Shown one piece after another: positions 9,398 through 17,288 of a stretch of DNA of 64,000 nt. The DNA lies in assembly GCF_002836205.1 (NCBI RefSeq), contig NZ_PJBE01000013.1, positions 3,286,001 through 3,350,000 on the forward strand. Direction: 5' to 3'. Made by a program: the position numbers and the translations under genes. Source of the DNA: Shewanella sp. Choline-02u-19 (GTDB taxonomy: Bacteria; Pseudomonadota; Gammaproteobacteria; Enterobacterales; Shewanellaceae). Each line of letters opens with the position of its first letter. Position 1 is the stretch's first letter. Under the pieces are notes generated by a model. The model was given only the letters and a program-made list of their open reading frames with translations, was not told where the DNA came from and searched no databases.

Positions 9398-10011
9398 TAA
9401 TAGTTGCTCCTAATCGCATTGTAAGTGATCACTTCACCGCTCGGAGTAGTGACGTTTACCGTAACCAATTTACTGTTTAAGCTAGCTCCGTCGCTGTATT
9501 CAACCTTAACCGCTAACGCATAATTGATGTAGCGACTGGCATAGGTATCGCTGCTATTAAGCATATTGCTGTTAATGTTCAGCCCCATATAATCATCAAC
9601 ATCGTTATAGTTGTTACGGCTTTCAGTGACACCTGTAGCTACTTCATCCGGTCCAAGTTTATCTTTCGCAGTACAAGCCACTCCAGCCGGTAAACCTAGC
9701 AACGGTTTAGCAACTGCGTCGCAAGCAGGGACACCACCGTTGGAGTTAGTATTTTGATCGTAGCGCTTGCCCCAGATCTCATTTAATATCGAATGCGCCA
9801 ACTCTGCCGAGCGCACTCTATGCAAATTATCCGCAGCTCTTTCGGCTTGTGGAAATAACATGGTACTCATCATCACAAAGGCAATACTGATCACCACCAT
9901 ACCCACAACTAACTCAATGAGCGTGAAGCCCTTATTTATTTGCAAACCATTACGATTTACTAAACTAGAGTTTTGTCGCAAGCGTTTCTCAAACAATGAG
10001 TTAACCCGCAT
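9397..10011 (-). CDS. mshD: MSHA minor prepilin MshD
   Basis: PilV/GspI-like minor pilin of 204 residues. I chose the ATG at 10011 because a GAGGG Shine-Dalgarno lies 8 nt upstream; a start at 10128 would lie deep inside mshC. The leader of about 26 residues ends at NKG|FTLIELVVGMVVI, a canonical PilD site with Glu at +5. The gene begins 11 bp before the mshC stop and ends at the mshO start, so translation is probably coupled along C-D-O-P-Q. Confidence 0.9.
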   Translation of the reverse strand: MRVNSLFEKRLRQNSSLVNRNGLQINKGFTLIELVVGMVVISIAFVMMSTMLFPQAERAADNLHRVRSAELAHSILNEIWGKRYDQNTNSNGGVPACDAVAKPLLGLPAGVACTAKDKLGPDEVATGVTESRNNYNDVDDYMGLNINSNMLNSSDTYASRYINYALAVKVEYSDGASLNSKLVTVNVTTPSGEVITYNAIRSNY

Positions 10012-10468
10012 GAATATAGCCCTCTGACTCGATAGCAATCCACTGGGTTTCGTCAGCTTTAACCGTAATGCATTGACCAGAGCAGCGACTGCCGTCAACG
10101 ATCGGTACACCTTGGCTATTAAATTCAACCTTAAAGCTGGTTTTTACGCCAAGTAACAATGCAGCGCCGCCTTGAAAGGCTTGCGCAACATCAGTCCGCA
10201 CTGGCGTGCCGCTACAAGCACCAGAGTATCGGGATACTTGATATTGGGTGGGTGTCACCGATAAGCGATAGCAACGATCTTGATTATTCATCGCCATAAT
10301 CTGCACTTTACGCAGCTCAGCAATAAACTCTTCACGCAGTGTAAAGGCACTGTAACTTGAAGTCGTAAACAGACGTGGAATGACCACCACCGAAAGAATG
10401 GCAATAAGAATAATGGTAGTCACGAGCTCAACTAACGTAAAGCCTCTGCGTCGGTACGCTGTATGCAT
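10001..10468 (-). CDS. mshC: MSHA minor prepilin MshC
   Basis: FimT/GspH-like minor pilin. I set the start at ATG 10468, giving the short leader MHTAYRRRG|FTLVELVTTI, because GGGA lies about 7 nt upstream. The in-frame ATG 30 bp further upstream has no ribosome-binding sequence. The product is 155 residues with Cys residues likely to form disulfides in the C-terminal half. It is the first gene after the mshA terminator and the 9-bp tandem array, so it probably has its own promoter or depends on readthrough. Confidence 0.88.
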   Translation of the reverse strand: MHTAYRRRGFTLVELVTTIILIAILSVVVIPRLFTTSSYSAFTLREEFIAELRKVQIMAMNNQDRCYRLSVTPTQYQVSRYSGACSGTPVRTDVAQAFQGGAALLLGVKTSFKVEFNSQGVPIVDGSRCSGQCITVKADETQWIAIESEGYIHAG

Positions 10469-10539
10469 TATCAATCCCGATTGATGCTGTGGTGTCATGA
10501 AAAATGTATTGGCGGTTAAAGCCCGAATCTAGATTTGCT

Positions 10540-10635
10540 TTAGCTTTTCCGGCTTTTCCGGCTTTTCCGGCTTTTCCGGCTTTTCCGGCTTTTCCGGCTT
10601 TTCCGGCTTTTCCGGCTTTTCCGGCTTTTCACCAT
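10540..10635 (-). CDS. Possible 31-residue leader peptide, Met-Val-(Lys-Ser-Arg)9-Lys-Ser
   Basis: This small open frame spans the tandem array ahead of mshC. On the minus strand an ATG at 10635 is preceded by AGG with a 5-nt gap. It opens a frame that reads nine Lys-Ser-Arg triplets and ends at TAA 10540. Because the repeat unit is 9 bp, the frame stays open whatever the copy number. Nothing shows that it is translated. It could instead be a pure DNA or RNA spacing element. Confidence 0.25.
   Translation of the reverse strand: MVKSRKSRKSRKSRKSRKSRKSRKSRKSRKS
10543..10630. repeat. 9-bp tandem repeat array (GCTTTTCCG, about 9.8 copies)
   Basis: The unit GCTTTTCCG is repeated without visible mismatch over 88 bp in the gap between the mshA terminator and mshC. 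Perfect short repeats of this kind change copy number by slipped-strand mispairing. Copy changes would alter the length of the mshC leader without shifting frame. The array lies about 75 bp upstream of the mshC start. Confidence 0.95.
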
Positions 10636-10723
10636 CTTAGCCTGACCTGCTACCTATAGCCCAGATTTTCTAACAGTTTAATAATTATGGCAAATAAATC
10701 ATCTTTATAACGGCATTAGTTAC

Positions 10724-10746
10724 AAAAAAGGCCTGCTTAGCAGGCC
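10724..10746 (-). terminator. Intrinsic terminator after the tandem mshA genes
   Basis: A perfect 7-bp GC-rich stem (GGCCTGC 10730-10736, GCAGGCC 10740-10746) with a 3-nt loop is followed on the minus strand by six T residues. It lies 23 bp after the stop codon of the second mshA gene and should end the highly expressed pilin transcript before mshC. Confidence 0.9.
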
Positions 10747-10768
10747 CTTCCATTACAATCATGGGCGA

Positions 10769-11302
10769 TTAACAATCATCACTCACTACTTTATATACAG
10801 GACTAACAGATGAGGAAGTCGCTGGTGTATATTCTACCCAGCACTTTTTTGTCACATCAGAAGCTGTAGGTGAGCCTAACTGGTAAATTTTTGCTAATGA
10901 AGCACCGTTAGTACCTTTAATCAAAAACCACTCAGCATTCGCATCGTAGCCTGCTTCAGTCGAGACTGAAGGACTAATATTAATATCTAGAGCATTTTTT
11001 AACTGCGCAACTGTTGAGATCAAGTATCCATAGTTAGTCGTAGCAAGGGTACCAGTCCCAATATTCACTGAACCCAGTGTAGCCCCATCTGCTGAACCTT
11101 TTTTCTCTTCGCCAGCAATTGCGGCTTTTGAAAAAACTAAAGAGTTTGCACCTTGCAAAGCTCCTTTCATGCCTTGTAGAGTCGATGCACGCGCATCACT
11201 TTGTAAGTTAATAAATTTTGGTGCTGCAGTTACTGCCAGAATACCCAAAATAATAATAACCACCACTAATTCAATTAGCGTAAAACCATTTTGTTTTTGC
11301 AT
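10769..11302 (-). CDS. mshA: MSHA major pilin paralogue (second copy, downstream)
   Basis: Type IVa major-pilin family subunit of the MSHA pilus. I start at ATG 11302, with AGGAG 8 nt upstream; a TTG two codons earlier is less likely. The leader MQKQNG is cleaved before FTLIELVVVIIILGILAVTA, giving a mature N-terminal helix. Two Cys near the C-terminus (in KKCWVEY and the final DDC) form the usual D-loop. After start correction it has 177 residues, the same as the neighbouring copy. The first 40 or so residues are nearly identical to that copy, while the C-terminal two thirds diverge. The intergenic gap is 15 bp and the terminator follows. Confidence 0.9.
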   Translation of the reverse strand: MQKQNGFTLIELVVVIIILGILAVTAAPKFINLQSDARASTLQGMKGALQGANSLVFSKAAIAGEEKKGSADGATLGSVNIGTGTLATTNYGYLISTVAQLKNALDINISPSVSTEAGYDANAEWFLIKGTNGASLAKIYQLGSPTASDVTKKCWVEYTPATSSSVSPVYKVVSDDC

Positions 11303-11317
11303 AATCAATAGCTCCTA

Positions 11318-11851
11318 TTAACAGCCTGAATCGGCGACTGTAAATGTAGGGATAGTCGTTGCTGTTGCTTCTTTATATGTTATCTGGCATAAATTAGTGC
11401 TATTCGGTGCACCACGCTGATAAATTATCATAGTGCCATCAGTAGCAGGTGTCCCAGCTTCTACGACAATCCAATCTTGAGTACCTGCTTGAACAGCGGG
11501 AGGTGTTGTTTGTGCATCAAAACCAGCATCCATAGCGAGTTCAAAAGCTGCTTCAGTTGCATGCATATAGCCATATGTGATCGCAACATCATCTGTAGTC
11601 GCAGCAGTTCCAAGAATATCGACGGTTGTGTCTCCGGATTTCTCCTTTCCAGCTAAAGCAGCTTTAGCGAAAACTAAACCATTGGCTCCTTGAATTGCAC
11701 CTTTAATACCTTGCAGAGAAGATTGACGAGCATCTGTCTGAAGATTGATAAACTTAGGTGCTGCAGTGACAGCCAAAATACCTAAAATAATAATCACTAC
11801 CACTAATTCAATTAGGGTAAAACCATTTTGTTTTTGCATGTTTATATTCAT
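11318..11851 (-). CDS. mshA: MSHA major pilin (first copy)
   Basis: Major structural subunit of the MSHA type IVa pilus. I choose ATG 11851 because AGGA lies 6 nt upstream; the ATG at 11857 abuts the AGGA. The leader ends QKQNG, followed by FTLIELVVVIIILGILAVTA and the conserved KFINLQ segment. A C-terminal disulfide loop runs between Cys in NLCQITY and the final SGC. It follows mshB after a 68-bp gap that contains a long-looped hairpin. Which of the two copies is the main subunit cannot be told from sequence alone. Confidence 0.92.
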   Translation of the reverse strand: MNINMQKQNGFTLIELVVVIIILGILAVTAAPKFINLQTDARQSSLQGIKGAIQGANGLVFAKAALAGKEKSGDTTVDILGTAATTDDVAITYGYMHATEAAFELAMDAGFDAQTTPPAVQAGTQDWIVVEAGTPATDGTMIIYQRGAPNSTNLCQITYKEATATTIPTFTVADSGC

Positions 11852-11876
11852 TTTCATTCCTAATAATACGAGTTAC

Positions 11877-11914
11877 AGCTGATGATTTACTCTAATTTGA
11901 ATCCATCATCAGCT
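11877..11914 (-). other. Hairpin between mshB and mshA
   Basis: A perfect 10-bp inverted repeat (AGCTGATGAT 11877-11886, ATCATCAGCT 11905-11914) surrounds an 18-nt A/T-rich loop and has no T-run. At this position, before an abundantly expressed pilin gene, it could act as an RNA processing or stability element. I cannot separate this from a DNA-level operator. Confidence 0.6.
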
Positions 11915-11919
11915 ACAAA

Positions 11920-12543
11920 TTATTTAGTTATAAAGCTTTGAACCTGACCGTTACCAGGGTTGTAAGTTACACCTTTGGTCTTAGCCCCTGTTACGCGTGT
12001 TGGTGCTGGAGTTGCTATACCACTATTTTGATTTAATGTTAAAGATTCAACTAAATAATAAACACATAAATCAATGCCACCAACCGATTTCCCATCTAAG
12101 TCAATAGCAGTTCCAGAACCGTTACCACCCTTGCCACTTTCTACCCTAACAACATACCTTTGGCTTCTAGCATCTTCGTTAAATAAAACATTACGTGGAG
12201 CATTTTGCAGCACGTTATCAAAAACCTCTTGACACGTAAGATCAGTCATAGCTGCTGCATCAACATTTGTACTTCCAGTCGGGAAACCAAAACTATCATC
12301 TAGAGAAATTGTCGCCCCATCGAGTACTACATTCGGGTTATTACGTCCATCAACTTCCCACTGTGAACGTACAAAGCTCACTGCTGTAGCCAAACCACCA
12401 GAAACACCGTCAACACTGGCGTCTTCTGCATCTTCGGTAACGTTAAGGAAACGTGGTATCGCTGTTGCTGCCAGCAAACCCAAAATCACGATAACAATCA
12501 CTAATTCTATAAGGGAAAAACCCTTTTGATACTGTTTAATCAT
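11920..12543 (-). CDS. mshB: MSHA prepilin-like protein MshB
   Basis: Type IV prepilin-like protein of 207 residues. ATG 12543 is preferred over the ATG four codons upstream because GGGGA lies 7 nt before it. The leader MIKQYQKG is cleaved before FSLIELVIVIVILGLLAATA; the mature domain has a Cys pair (LTCQEVF and LCVYYL). It is larger than MshA and conventionally treated as an accessory pilin. In Vibrio, mshB heads the structural-gene transcript. Confidence 0.88.
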   Translation of the reverse strand: MIKQYQKGFSLIELVIVIVILGLLAATAIPRFLNVTEDAEDASVDGVSGGLATAVSFVRSQWEVDGRNNPNVVLDGATISLDDSFGFPTGSTNVDAAAMTDLTCQEVFDNVLQNAPRNVLFNEDARSQRYVVRVESGKGGNGSGTAIDLDGKSVGGIDLCVYYLVESLTLNQNSGIATPAPTRVTGAKTKGVTYNPGNGQVQSFITK

Positions 12544-12613
12544 TTTAATCCCCATTATTTTATAAGCTTATTCTATCAGTTTGTTAAAAATAGAAAACAG
12601 GTAATTTCACTGC

Positions 12614-13114
12614 TTACCTGCCCCCTGTCAAAAAAATGACCCGCCCAGAGGTCGTTTGGTAGCTAATACTGCCCCCGGAAACGCCAATATATCGGCACAC
12701 ACCCGTATTTGAATTGAACTTAGTGACAATTTGTTGCGTGTAACTCTCCCCCAACAACTCCTCAATTAAATCACGACAGCCAGCAACACTTGTCTCGTCG
12801 GGTAATGGCCAGCCCCCAACAGCCATAGAAACATAACTTATTGATTCAATCTCACCGTCTAAATGACTGCGCCAGTCCAGCTTAAGCTGCTCAGGCCTAC
12901 CTTTGATTAACCATTGGGAACGAATAATCCCCAATATATTAAGCAACCGATTATGCTCGGTTTTAATACTCTGTTGACCCACCTGTTTGATACTATCAAA
13001 ATGACTAAAAGCTAAATAAGACAACACTAACAATAGTATAACTAGCGCAAATATCTTCCTAAAAAGCGTTAACAGTTCAATATCAGACTTTTGTTGACTA
13101 AGCACTTGCTGCAC
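12614..13114 (-). CDS. mshF: MSHA biogenesis protein MshF
   Basis: The 166-residue protein has one membrane helix near the N-terminus (about residues 22-41, FALVILLLVLSYLAFSHF). A mostly helical and then beta-rich periplasmic domain follows, with two Cys (in AGCRD and GVCRYI). It resembles a pilin-like protein without a cleavable leader. It is found only in MSHA loci, between mshG and mshB, and its function is not known in detail. The gap to mshG is 12 bp and to mshB 70 bp. Confidence 0.82.
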   Translation of the reverse strand: MQQVLSQQKSDIELLTLFRKIFALVILLLVLSYLAFSHFDSIKQVGQQSIKTEHNRLLNILGIIRSQWLIKGRPEQLKLDWRSHLDGEIESISYVSMAVGGWPLPDETSVAGCRDLIEELLGESYTQQIVTKFNSNTGVCRYIGVSGGSISYQTTSGRVIFLTGGR

Positions 13115-13126
13115 TCTGTTGAGACA

Positions 13127-14347
13127 TCAGTTATTGCCTTTAACGACATTCAACATGTCCCACATTGGTAGATAAATACCCAGCGCGAGCACCAATACGA
13201 TACAAGCAACAAAACCGATTAATATCGGTTCTAATTTTGCCGTTAGGTTTTTAAGGTCGTAATCCACTTCACCTTCATAGAAGTCTGCGGCATCGTTAAG
13301 TAGCTGATCGATTTGGCCGGTCTCTTCACCAACAGCGACCATCTGTAGCACTAACGGGGTGAATAATTGACTATTATTGTGCACTCTAAGCATAGAGTCA
13401 CCAGATTCGATACCACGGCGCATCCCGACAATGCTGTCGTGCATATAGGCATTATCAACAGCATCAGCCACTAGGCTTAAAGCTTGTGTCATTGGTACAC
13501 CCGCACTCAGCATCATCGAAAAACTGCGGCAATAGCGAGACAGTGTTGAACGCTCAATAATACTGCCCACTGCGGGAATGTTGAGTTTCCAACGATCCCA
13601 TTGTCGTTCGCCTTTTTCGCTATTATGCCAGTAGCGAATACCGACAAAGGATGCAATTAAGAACACGATCATCGCTGGCCAATAATTGACAAACAGGCTC
13701 GATGTATTGATCAGCAGCTTAGTTGCCCAAGGCAGATCTGCACCAAAACGAGAGAACATTTCAGCAAACTTTGGAATAACCATAATATTGAGAATGACCA
13801 TCGCTATCGAGATAGCAATAAGTACAAATATAGGGTAGCGCATGGCTGCTTTAATTCGTCGCCGCGTCTCTTGTTCACGCTCTATGTATCCTGATAGCTG
13901 AATAAACGCATCTTCTAACTTACCGGTATTTTCACCCACGTGGATCATCGATACAAAGAGTGCATCAAATACATCAGGGTGTTGGTTCATCGCCGATGAA
14001 AGGGGTCTGCCTGAAGTGAGCTGCTCTGAGATATTATTCAGTGCATCTTTCATCCGTTGTGAATGCGTGGTCTCGGAAAGGCCCGCTATCGCTCTTAACA
14101 TTGGAATGCCTGAACGGGTTAACGAATACATCTGACGGGTAAATATTTGCAGTTCATCCAGCGCCACTTTGCCTTTGAAAAGCGATTTAAGAGTAAACTC
14201 TTTCACCTCTTTTGCAGGCGATAGCTCAAGCGGAATAACACCACGAGACATCAGCTGGTCGGCCGCGGCACTTTCTGAGCTAGCGTCTAGTTGCCCAGTC
14301 ACTTGCTCTCCTAGCGCACTGCGTCCGCGATACTGATATGTCGGCAT
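13127..14347 (-). CDS. mshG: MSHA inner-membrane platform protein MshG
   Basis: PilC/GspF-family platform that links the MshE ATPase to pilus assembly. The 406 residues hold two GspF domains (about 70-195 and 275-395) and three hydrophobic spans (near 170-190, 220-240 and 375-395). The N-terminus MPTYQYRGRSALGEQVTGQL is typical of the family. It overlaps the mshE stop by 1 bp. Confidence 0.95.
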   Translation of the reverse strand: MPTYQYRGRSALGEQVTGQLDASSESAAADQLMSRGVIPLELSPAKEVKEFTLKSLFKGKVALDELQIFTRQMYSLTRSGIPMLRAIAGLSETTHSQRMKDALNNISEQLTSGRPLSSAMNQHPDVFDALFVSMIHVGENTGKLEDAFIQLSGYIEREQETRRRIKAAMRYPIFVLIAISIAMVILNIMVIPKFAEMFSRFGADLPWATKLLINTSSLFVNYWPAMIVFLIASFVGIRYWHNSEKGERQWDRWKLNIPAVGSIIERSTLSRYCRSFSMMLSAGVPMTQALSLVADAVDNAYMHDSIVGMRRGIESGDSMLRVHNNSQLFTPLVLQMVAVGEETGQIDQLLNDAADFYEGEVDYDLKNLTAKLEPILIGFVACIVLVLALGIYLPMWDMLNVVKGNN

Positions 14348-16083
14348 TATGAACCCTCACTCACATTGAGCGTATCATCACTGACATCTTCAACCAGCTT
14401 GGCCACCTCTTCAATGGTCGTCATGCCTTGTGCTAGATACTCTAAAGCTGACTCGGCTAACGGGGTAAAGTTAGGACTGTTATAGGCCGCATTCGTAAAC
14501 TCCTGCGGATTACCTGAACGCATAGCTTCGACCATTGGCTCGTCTAACTCTAGGATTTCAAACACACCGATACGGCCGCGATAACCGCTACCGTTACAGC
14601 TTTGACAGCCGGTTCCAACTCTAAAGGTCGCCTTTGAGATGTCAATTTTACTGACGGTTGTTAGCCATACTTTATCTTGTGCGGTTAACGTATAAGGAAT
14701 AGCACAGTTTTGACACACTCGACGTACCAGACGCTGCGCAATAATCACTCTTAAGGCACTTGCGACTAAGTAAGCCGCCGCGCCCATGTCTAACAGTCTT
14801 AACGCACTGGTGACAGCATCGTTAGTGTGTAACGTTGACAGTACAAAGTGACCAGTAAGGGCACCACGTAGACCAATCTCTACGGTCTCCTGATCTCGCA
14901 TCTCACCGACCATGATGATATCGGGATCTTGGCGCAAGGTTGTTCTTAATACATTAGAAAAGTCGAGGCCAATCTTGTGATTCACTTGCACCTGGTTAAT
15001 ACGCGGTAGTTGGTACTCGACAGGATCTTCTACGGTGATAATTTTTCTGTCAGCGGTATTAAGCTCACTGAGTACGCCATACAAGGTAGTGGTTTTACCG
15101 CTACCCGTTGGCCCTGTGACCAAAAGCATGCCATGAGGACGCTTAATCTGCCGGCGAATACGCGCCAGCATTTCAGGTGGCATACCCGTTTCATTTAATG
15201 TCAGCAAACCTGCCGATTGATCGAGAAGACGCATTACTACGGACTCACCATGGTAAATAGGCATAGTAGACATACGCACGTCTATCTTATGGCCCTTGAT
15301 CTCCATGTGAAAACGACCATCTTGTGGCAGACGCTTTTCAGAAATATCGAGTCCAGCCATCAGTTTCAATCGCAGCACTAGGGCTGCCGCTATATTGACT
15401 TCAGGCAGTATATTTTCATGCAGTTGTCCATCAATACGTTGACGGATCCTTAATGCATTCTCACCCGGTTCAATATGGATATCTGATGCGCGCATCTGCA
15501 CTGCATCTTCAAATATTGACTGTAATAACTTAACAACGGTGGTTTCATTATCACTGTCGCCGTCCGTTAGGCTGGCGAGATCGAACAGATCGTCAGCGGA
15601 ATACTCTTCTTCGAGCTTACCCGCTATTTGCGCGATTTCGTCCGTACGACGATAAAGGTTATCGAAAGCATCAAGCAGTTGCCTTTCGGTCACCACCGCA
15701 ATGGAAATACGCTTGGGGACAAGTAAGCCCTCAAGTGTGTCCATGGCTTGTAGATCGGCAGGGTCGCTCATCGCCACCAACACCGAATCCCCATTATCTT
15801 CCACCACTAAGGCGCGATAACGACGCGCTTGCACTTCTGGTAGTAGTCCAACAACTGCAGCAGCAATTGAACGTTTACTGATATCTAAAAAAGGAATATT
15901 GAGCTGATGAGATAAAAACTGTAGCAGCTGCTCTTCAGTGATCGATGAAAGATCAATTAATGTACGCCCGAGTTTTTTCCCGCTGGTACGCTGTTCACTA
16001 AGCGCTTGGCCGAGTTGTTCGTCGGTAATAATGTGCTCTTGAACGAGAAGATCACCTAAACGCATTTTTAACTTAGGCTTCAC
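14347..16083 (-). CDS. mshE: MSHA pilus extension ATPase MshE
   Basis: PilB/GspE-type assembly ATPase of 578 residues. The N-terminus carries two tandem motifs of the MshEN c-di-GMP-binding type (RLGDLLVQEHIITDEQL and then LGRTLIDLSSITEEQLLQFL, residues 8-56). The ATPase core has Walker A GPTGSGKTTTLYG (about 320-332), the Asp box, Walker B (DIIMVGEMRD) and the His box. A Cys4 zinc site is seen (CQNC and CQSC, about 452-490). c-di-GMP binding is established for the Vibrio homologue; here it is inferred from the motif. Confidence 0.96.
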   Translation of the reverse strand: MKPKLKMRLGDLLVQEHIITDEQLGQALSEQRTSGKKLGRTLIDLSSITEEQLLQFLSHQLNIPFLDISKRSIAAAVVGLLPEVQARRYRALVVEDNGDSVLVAMSDPADLQAMDTLEGLLVPKRISIAVVTERQLLDAFDNLYRRTDEIAQIAGKLEEEYSADDLFDLASLTDGDSDNETTVVKLLQSIFEDAVQMRASDIHIEPGENALRIRQRIDGQLHENILPEVNIAAALVLRLKLMAGLDISEKRLPQDGRFHMEIKGHKIDVRMSTMPIYHGESVVMRLLDQSAGLLTLNETGMPPEMLARIRRQIKRPHGMLLVTGPTGSGKTTTLYGVLSELNTADRKIITVEDPVEYQLPRINQVQVNHKIGLDFSNVLRTTLRQDPDIIMVGEMRDQETVEIGLRGALTGHFVLSTLHTNDAVTSALRLLDMGAAAYLVASALRVIIAQRLVRRVCQNCAIPYTLTAQDKVWLTTVSKIDISKATFRVGTGCQSCNGSGYRGRIGVFEILELDEPMVEAMRSGNPQEFTNAAYNSPNFTPLAESALEYLAQGMTTIEEVAKLVEDVSDDTLNVSEGS

Positions 16084-17288
16084 TGGAATGCTCCTAACTG
16101 CACCAATCGATTATCAACATAGGCTTGCGCTTGAGAAGAGAGATTCCCTTGGGCCAAAGCTTGGTTGTAGGCATTTTTAGCCTCTGTATAGTTTTTTTGA
16201 GCATCAAGTGCGTAACCCAATCCCATCCACCATCGCCCTTGGCTAGGCTCATTTTTGGCAAGTTGCCTAAAGCTCTGCTCTGCAACGGGGAAGTTTTGTT
16301 CTTTCTGGGCTAAATCACTTTGCTGATGCCATTTTTTTACCGCTAATGCGCTAGTATCAGGGATCAGATTCAAACTGTTCAAGGCTTGCTTATTTTGCCC
16401 CGCTGCCTGCAGTACACGGGCTAACAGCAGTGAATATTCATATTCGTCTGGAAATAATAGTTGCCCTTGCTTTAATAGCTGAGCCGATTCCGACAACTTG
16501 TTTTGCCCATAATAAAGTGCCGCGGCTTGCCTCCTCGCTTGATGTAAAGCGGGGTTATAAGACAAAGCCGCTTTGTAGTAAGTGAGCGCATCGCTATGTA
16601 GCCCCTGCTGCTGGGCGTCATTCGCTAATATCATCTGCTTTTGTGCCAACTGCTCGGAGGTCAACTTGACCTCCTTTATCGCCATATTACTGCTGGTATA
16701 AGAAGTTCGAGTCGCTCGCTTAGTGGGCTCAATACTCATAGAACTTGCTTGCTGTCTCAGCGGTTGACTGGTTGGACTCGCACTGGCAGCTGTCATTTGA
16801 GCTTCAGGATTACTTATGGCTGTATTTTCATCAGTAACCTCTGCTATCGCTTTCGCCGTGTTAACCGCTGGCTGCACTAATTCAGGCTTTGCAGTTGGCT
16901 GAATGCTGCTAACATTGACGGTGCGAGTAGCAGGAGCAGGTGTTAAAGTCTCTTTATCGGTTAAAGGTTCTTGAGTATCAATTGCCAGGCTTTGCGTTGT
17001 TGCTGACACCATGTTGTCGCTATCGGATAGCACGCCAGCAATATGATCGGACGTTAATTCGCTTTGCTCAGCAGCCACCACATTACCAATTGCGCTAGGG
17101 TTACTCGGCTCAATAACAAAAAAGACAATGAAACCGCCGATAAGCAACGACAGTAAGCTGGTAACAACTAAGGGGAGCTTAGATTGGCGTTGAGGTAACA
17201 GCGCATTTTGTGGTTTTGCCATGCTCTCAATACCGTGAGGCTGTTGTCGTTTGTCTAAATCTTTGAGCATTTTATTGATTACGCTCAT
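16080..17288 (-). CDS. mshN: MSHA biogenesis protein MshN (TPR protein)
   Basis: Membrane-anchored tetratricopeptide protein of 402 residues. A cytoplasmic N-terminus with the signature MSVINKMLKDLDKRQ precedes one membrane helix (about residues 38-60). A long Ala/Thr/Pro/Ser-rich linker (60-205) leads to TPR-like helical repeats (about 210-395, with Ala/Tyr/Leu periodicity). It overlaps mshE and mshM by 4 bp each. It probably bridges the inner-membrane platform and the secretin MshL. Confidence 0.9.
   Translation of the reverse strand: MSVINKMLKDLDKRQQPHGIESMAKPQNALLPQRQSKLPLVVTSLLSLLIGGFIVFFVIEPSNPSAIGNVVAAEQSELTSDHIAGVLSDSDNMVSATTQSLAIDTQEPLTDKETLTPAPATRTVNVSSIQPTAKPELVQPAVNTAKAIAEVTDENTAISNPEAQMTAASASPTSQPLRQQASSMSIEPTKRATRTSYTSSNMAIKEVKLTSEQLAQKQMILANDAQQQGLHSDALTYYKAALSYNPALHQARRQAAALYYGQNKLSESAQLLKQGQLLFPDEYEYSLLLARVLQAAGQNKQALNSLNLIPDTSALAVKKWHQQSDLAQKEQNFPVAEQSFRQLAKNEPSQGRWWMGLGYALDAQKNYTEAKNAYNQALAQGNLSSQAQAYVDNRLVQLGAFQ

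Noticed and set aside
10001..10128. An upstream start for mshD at 10128
   Set aside because: It would place 39 residues of leader inside mshC in another frame and has no ribosome-binding sequence. The ATG at 10011 has GAGGG at the right distance.
10543..10630. CRISPR array
   Set aside because: The 9-bp units are directly adjacent, with no unique spacers and no cas genes in the window.
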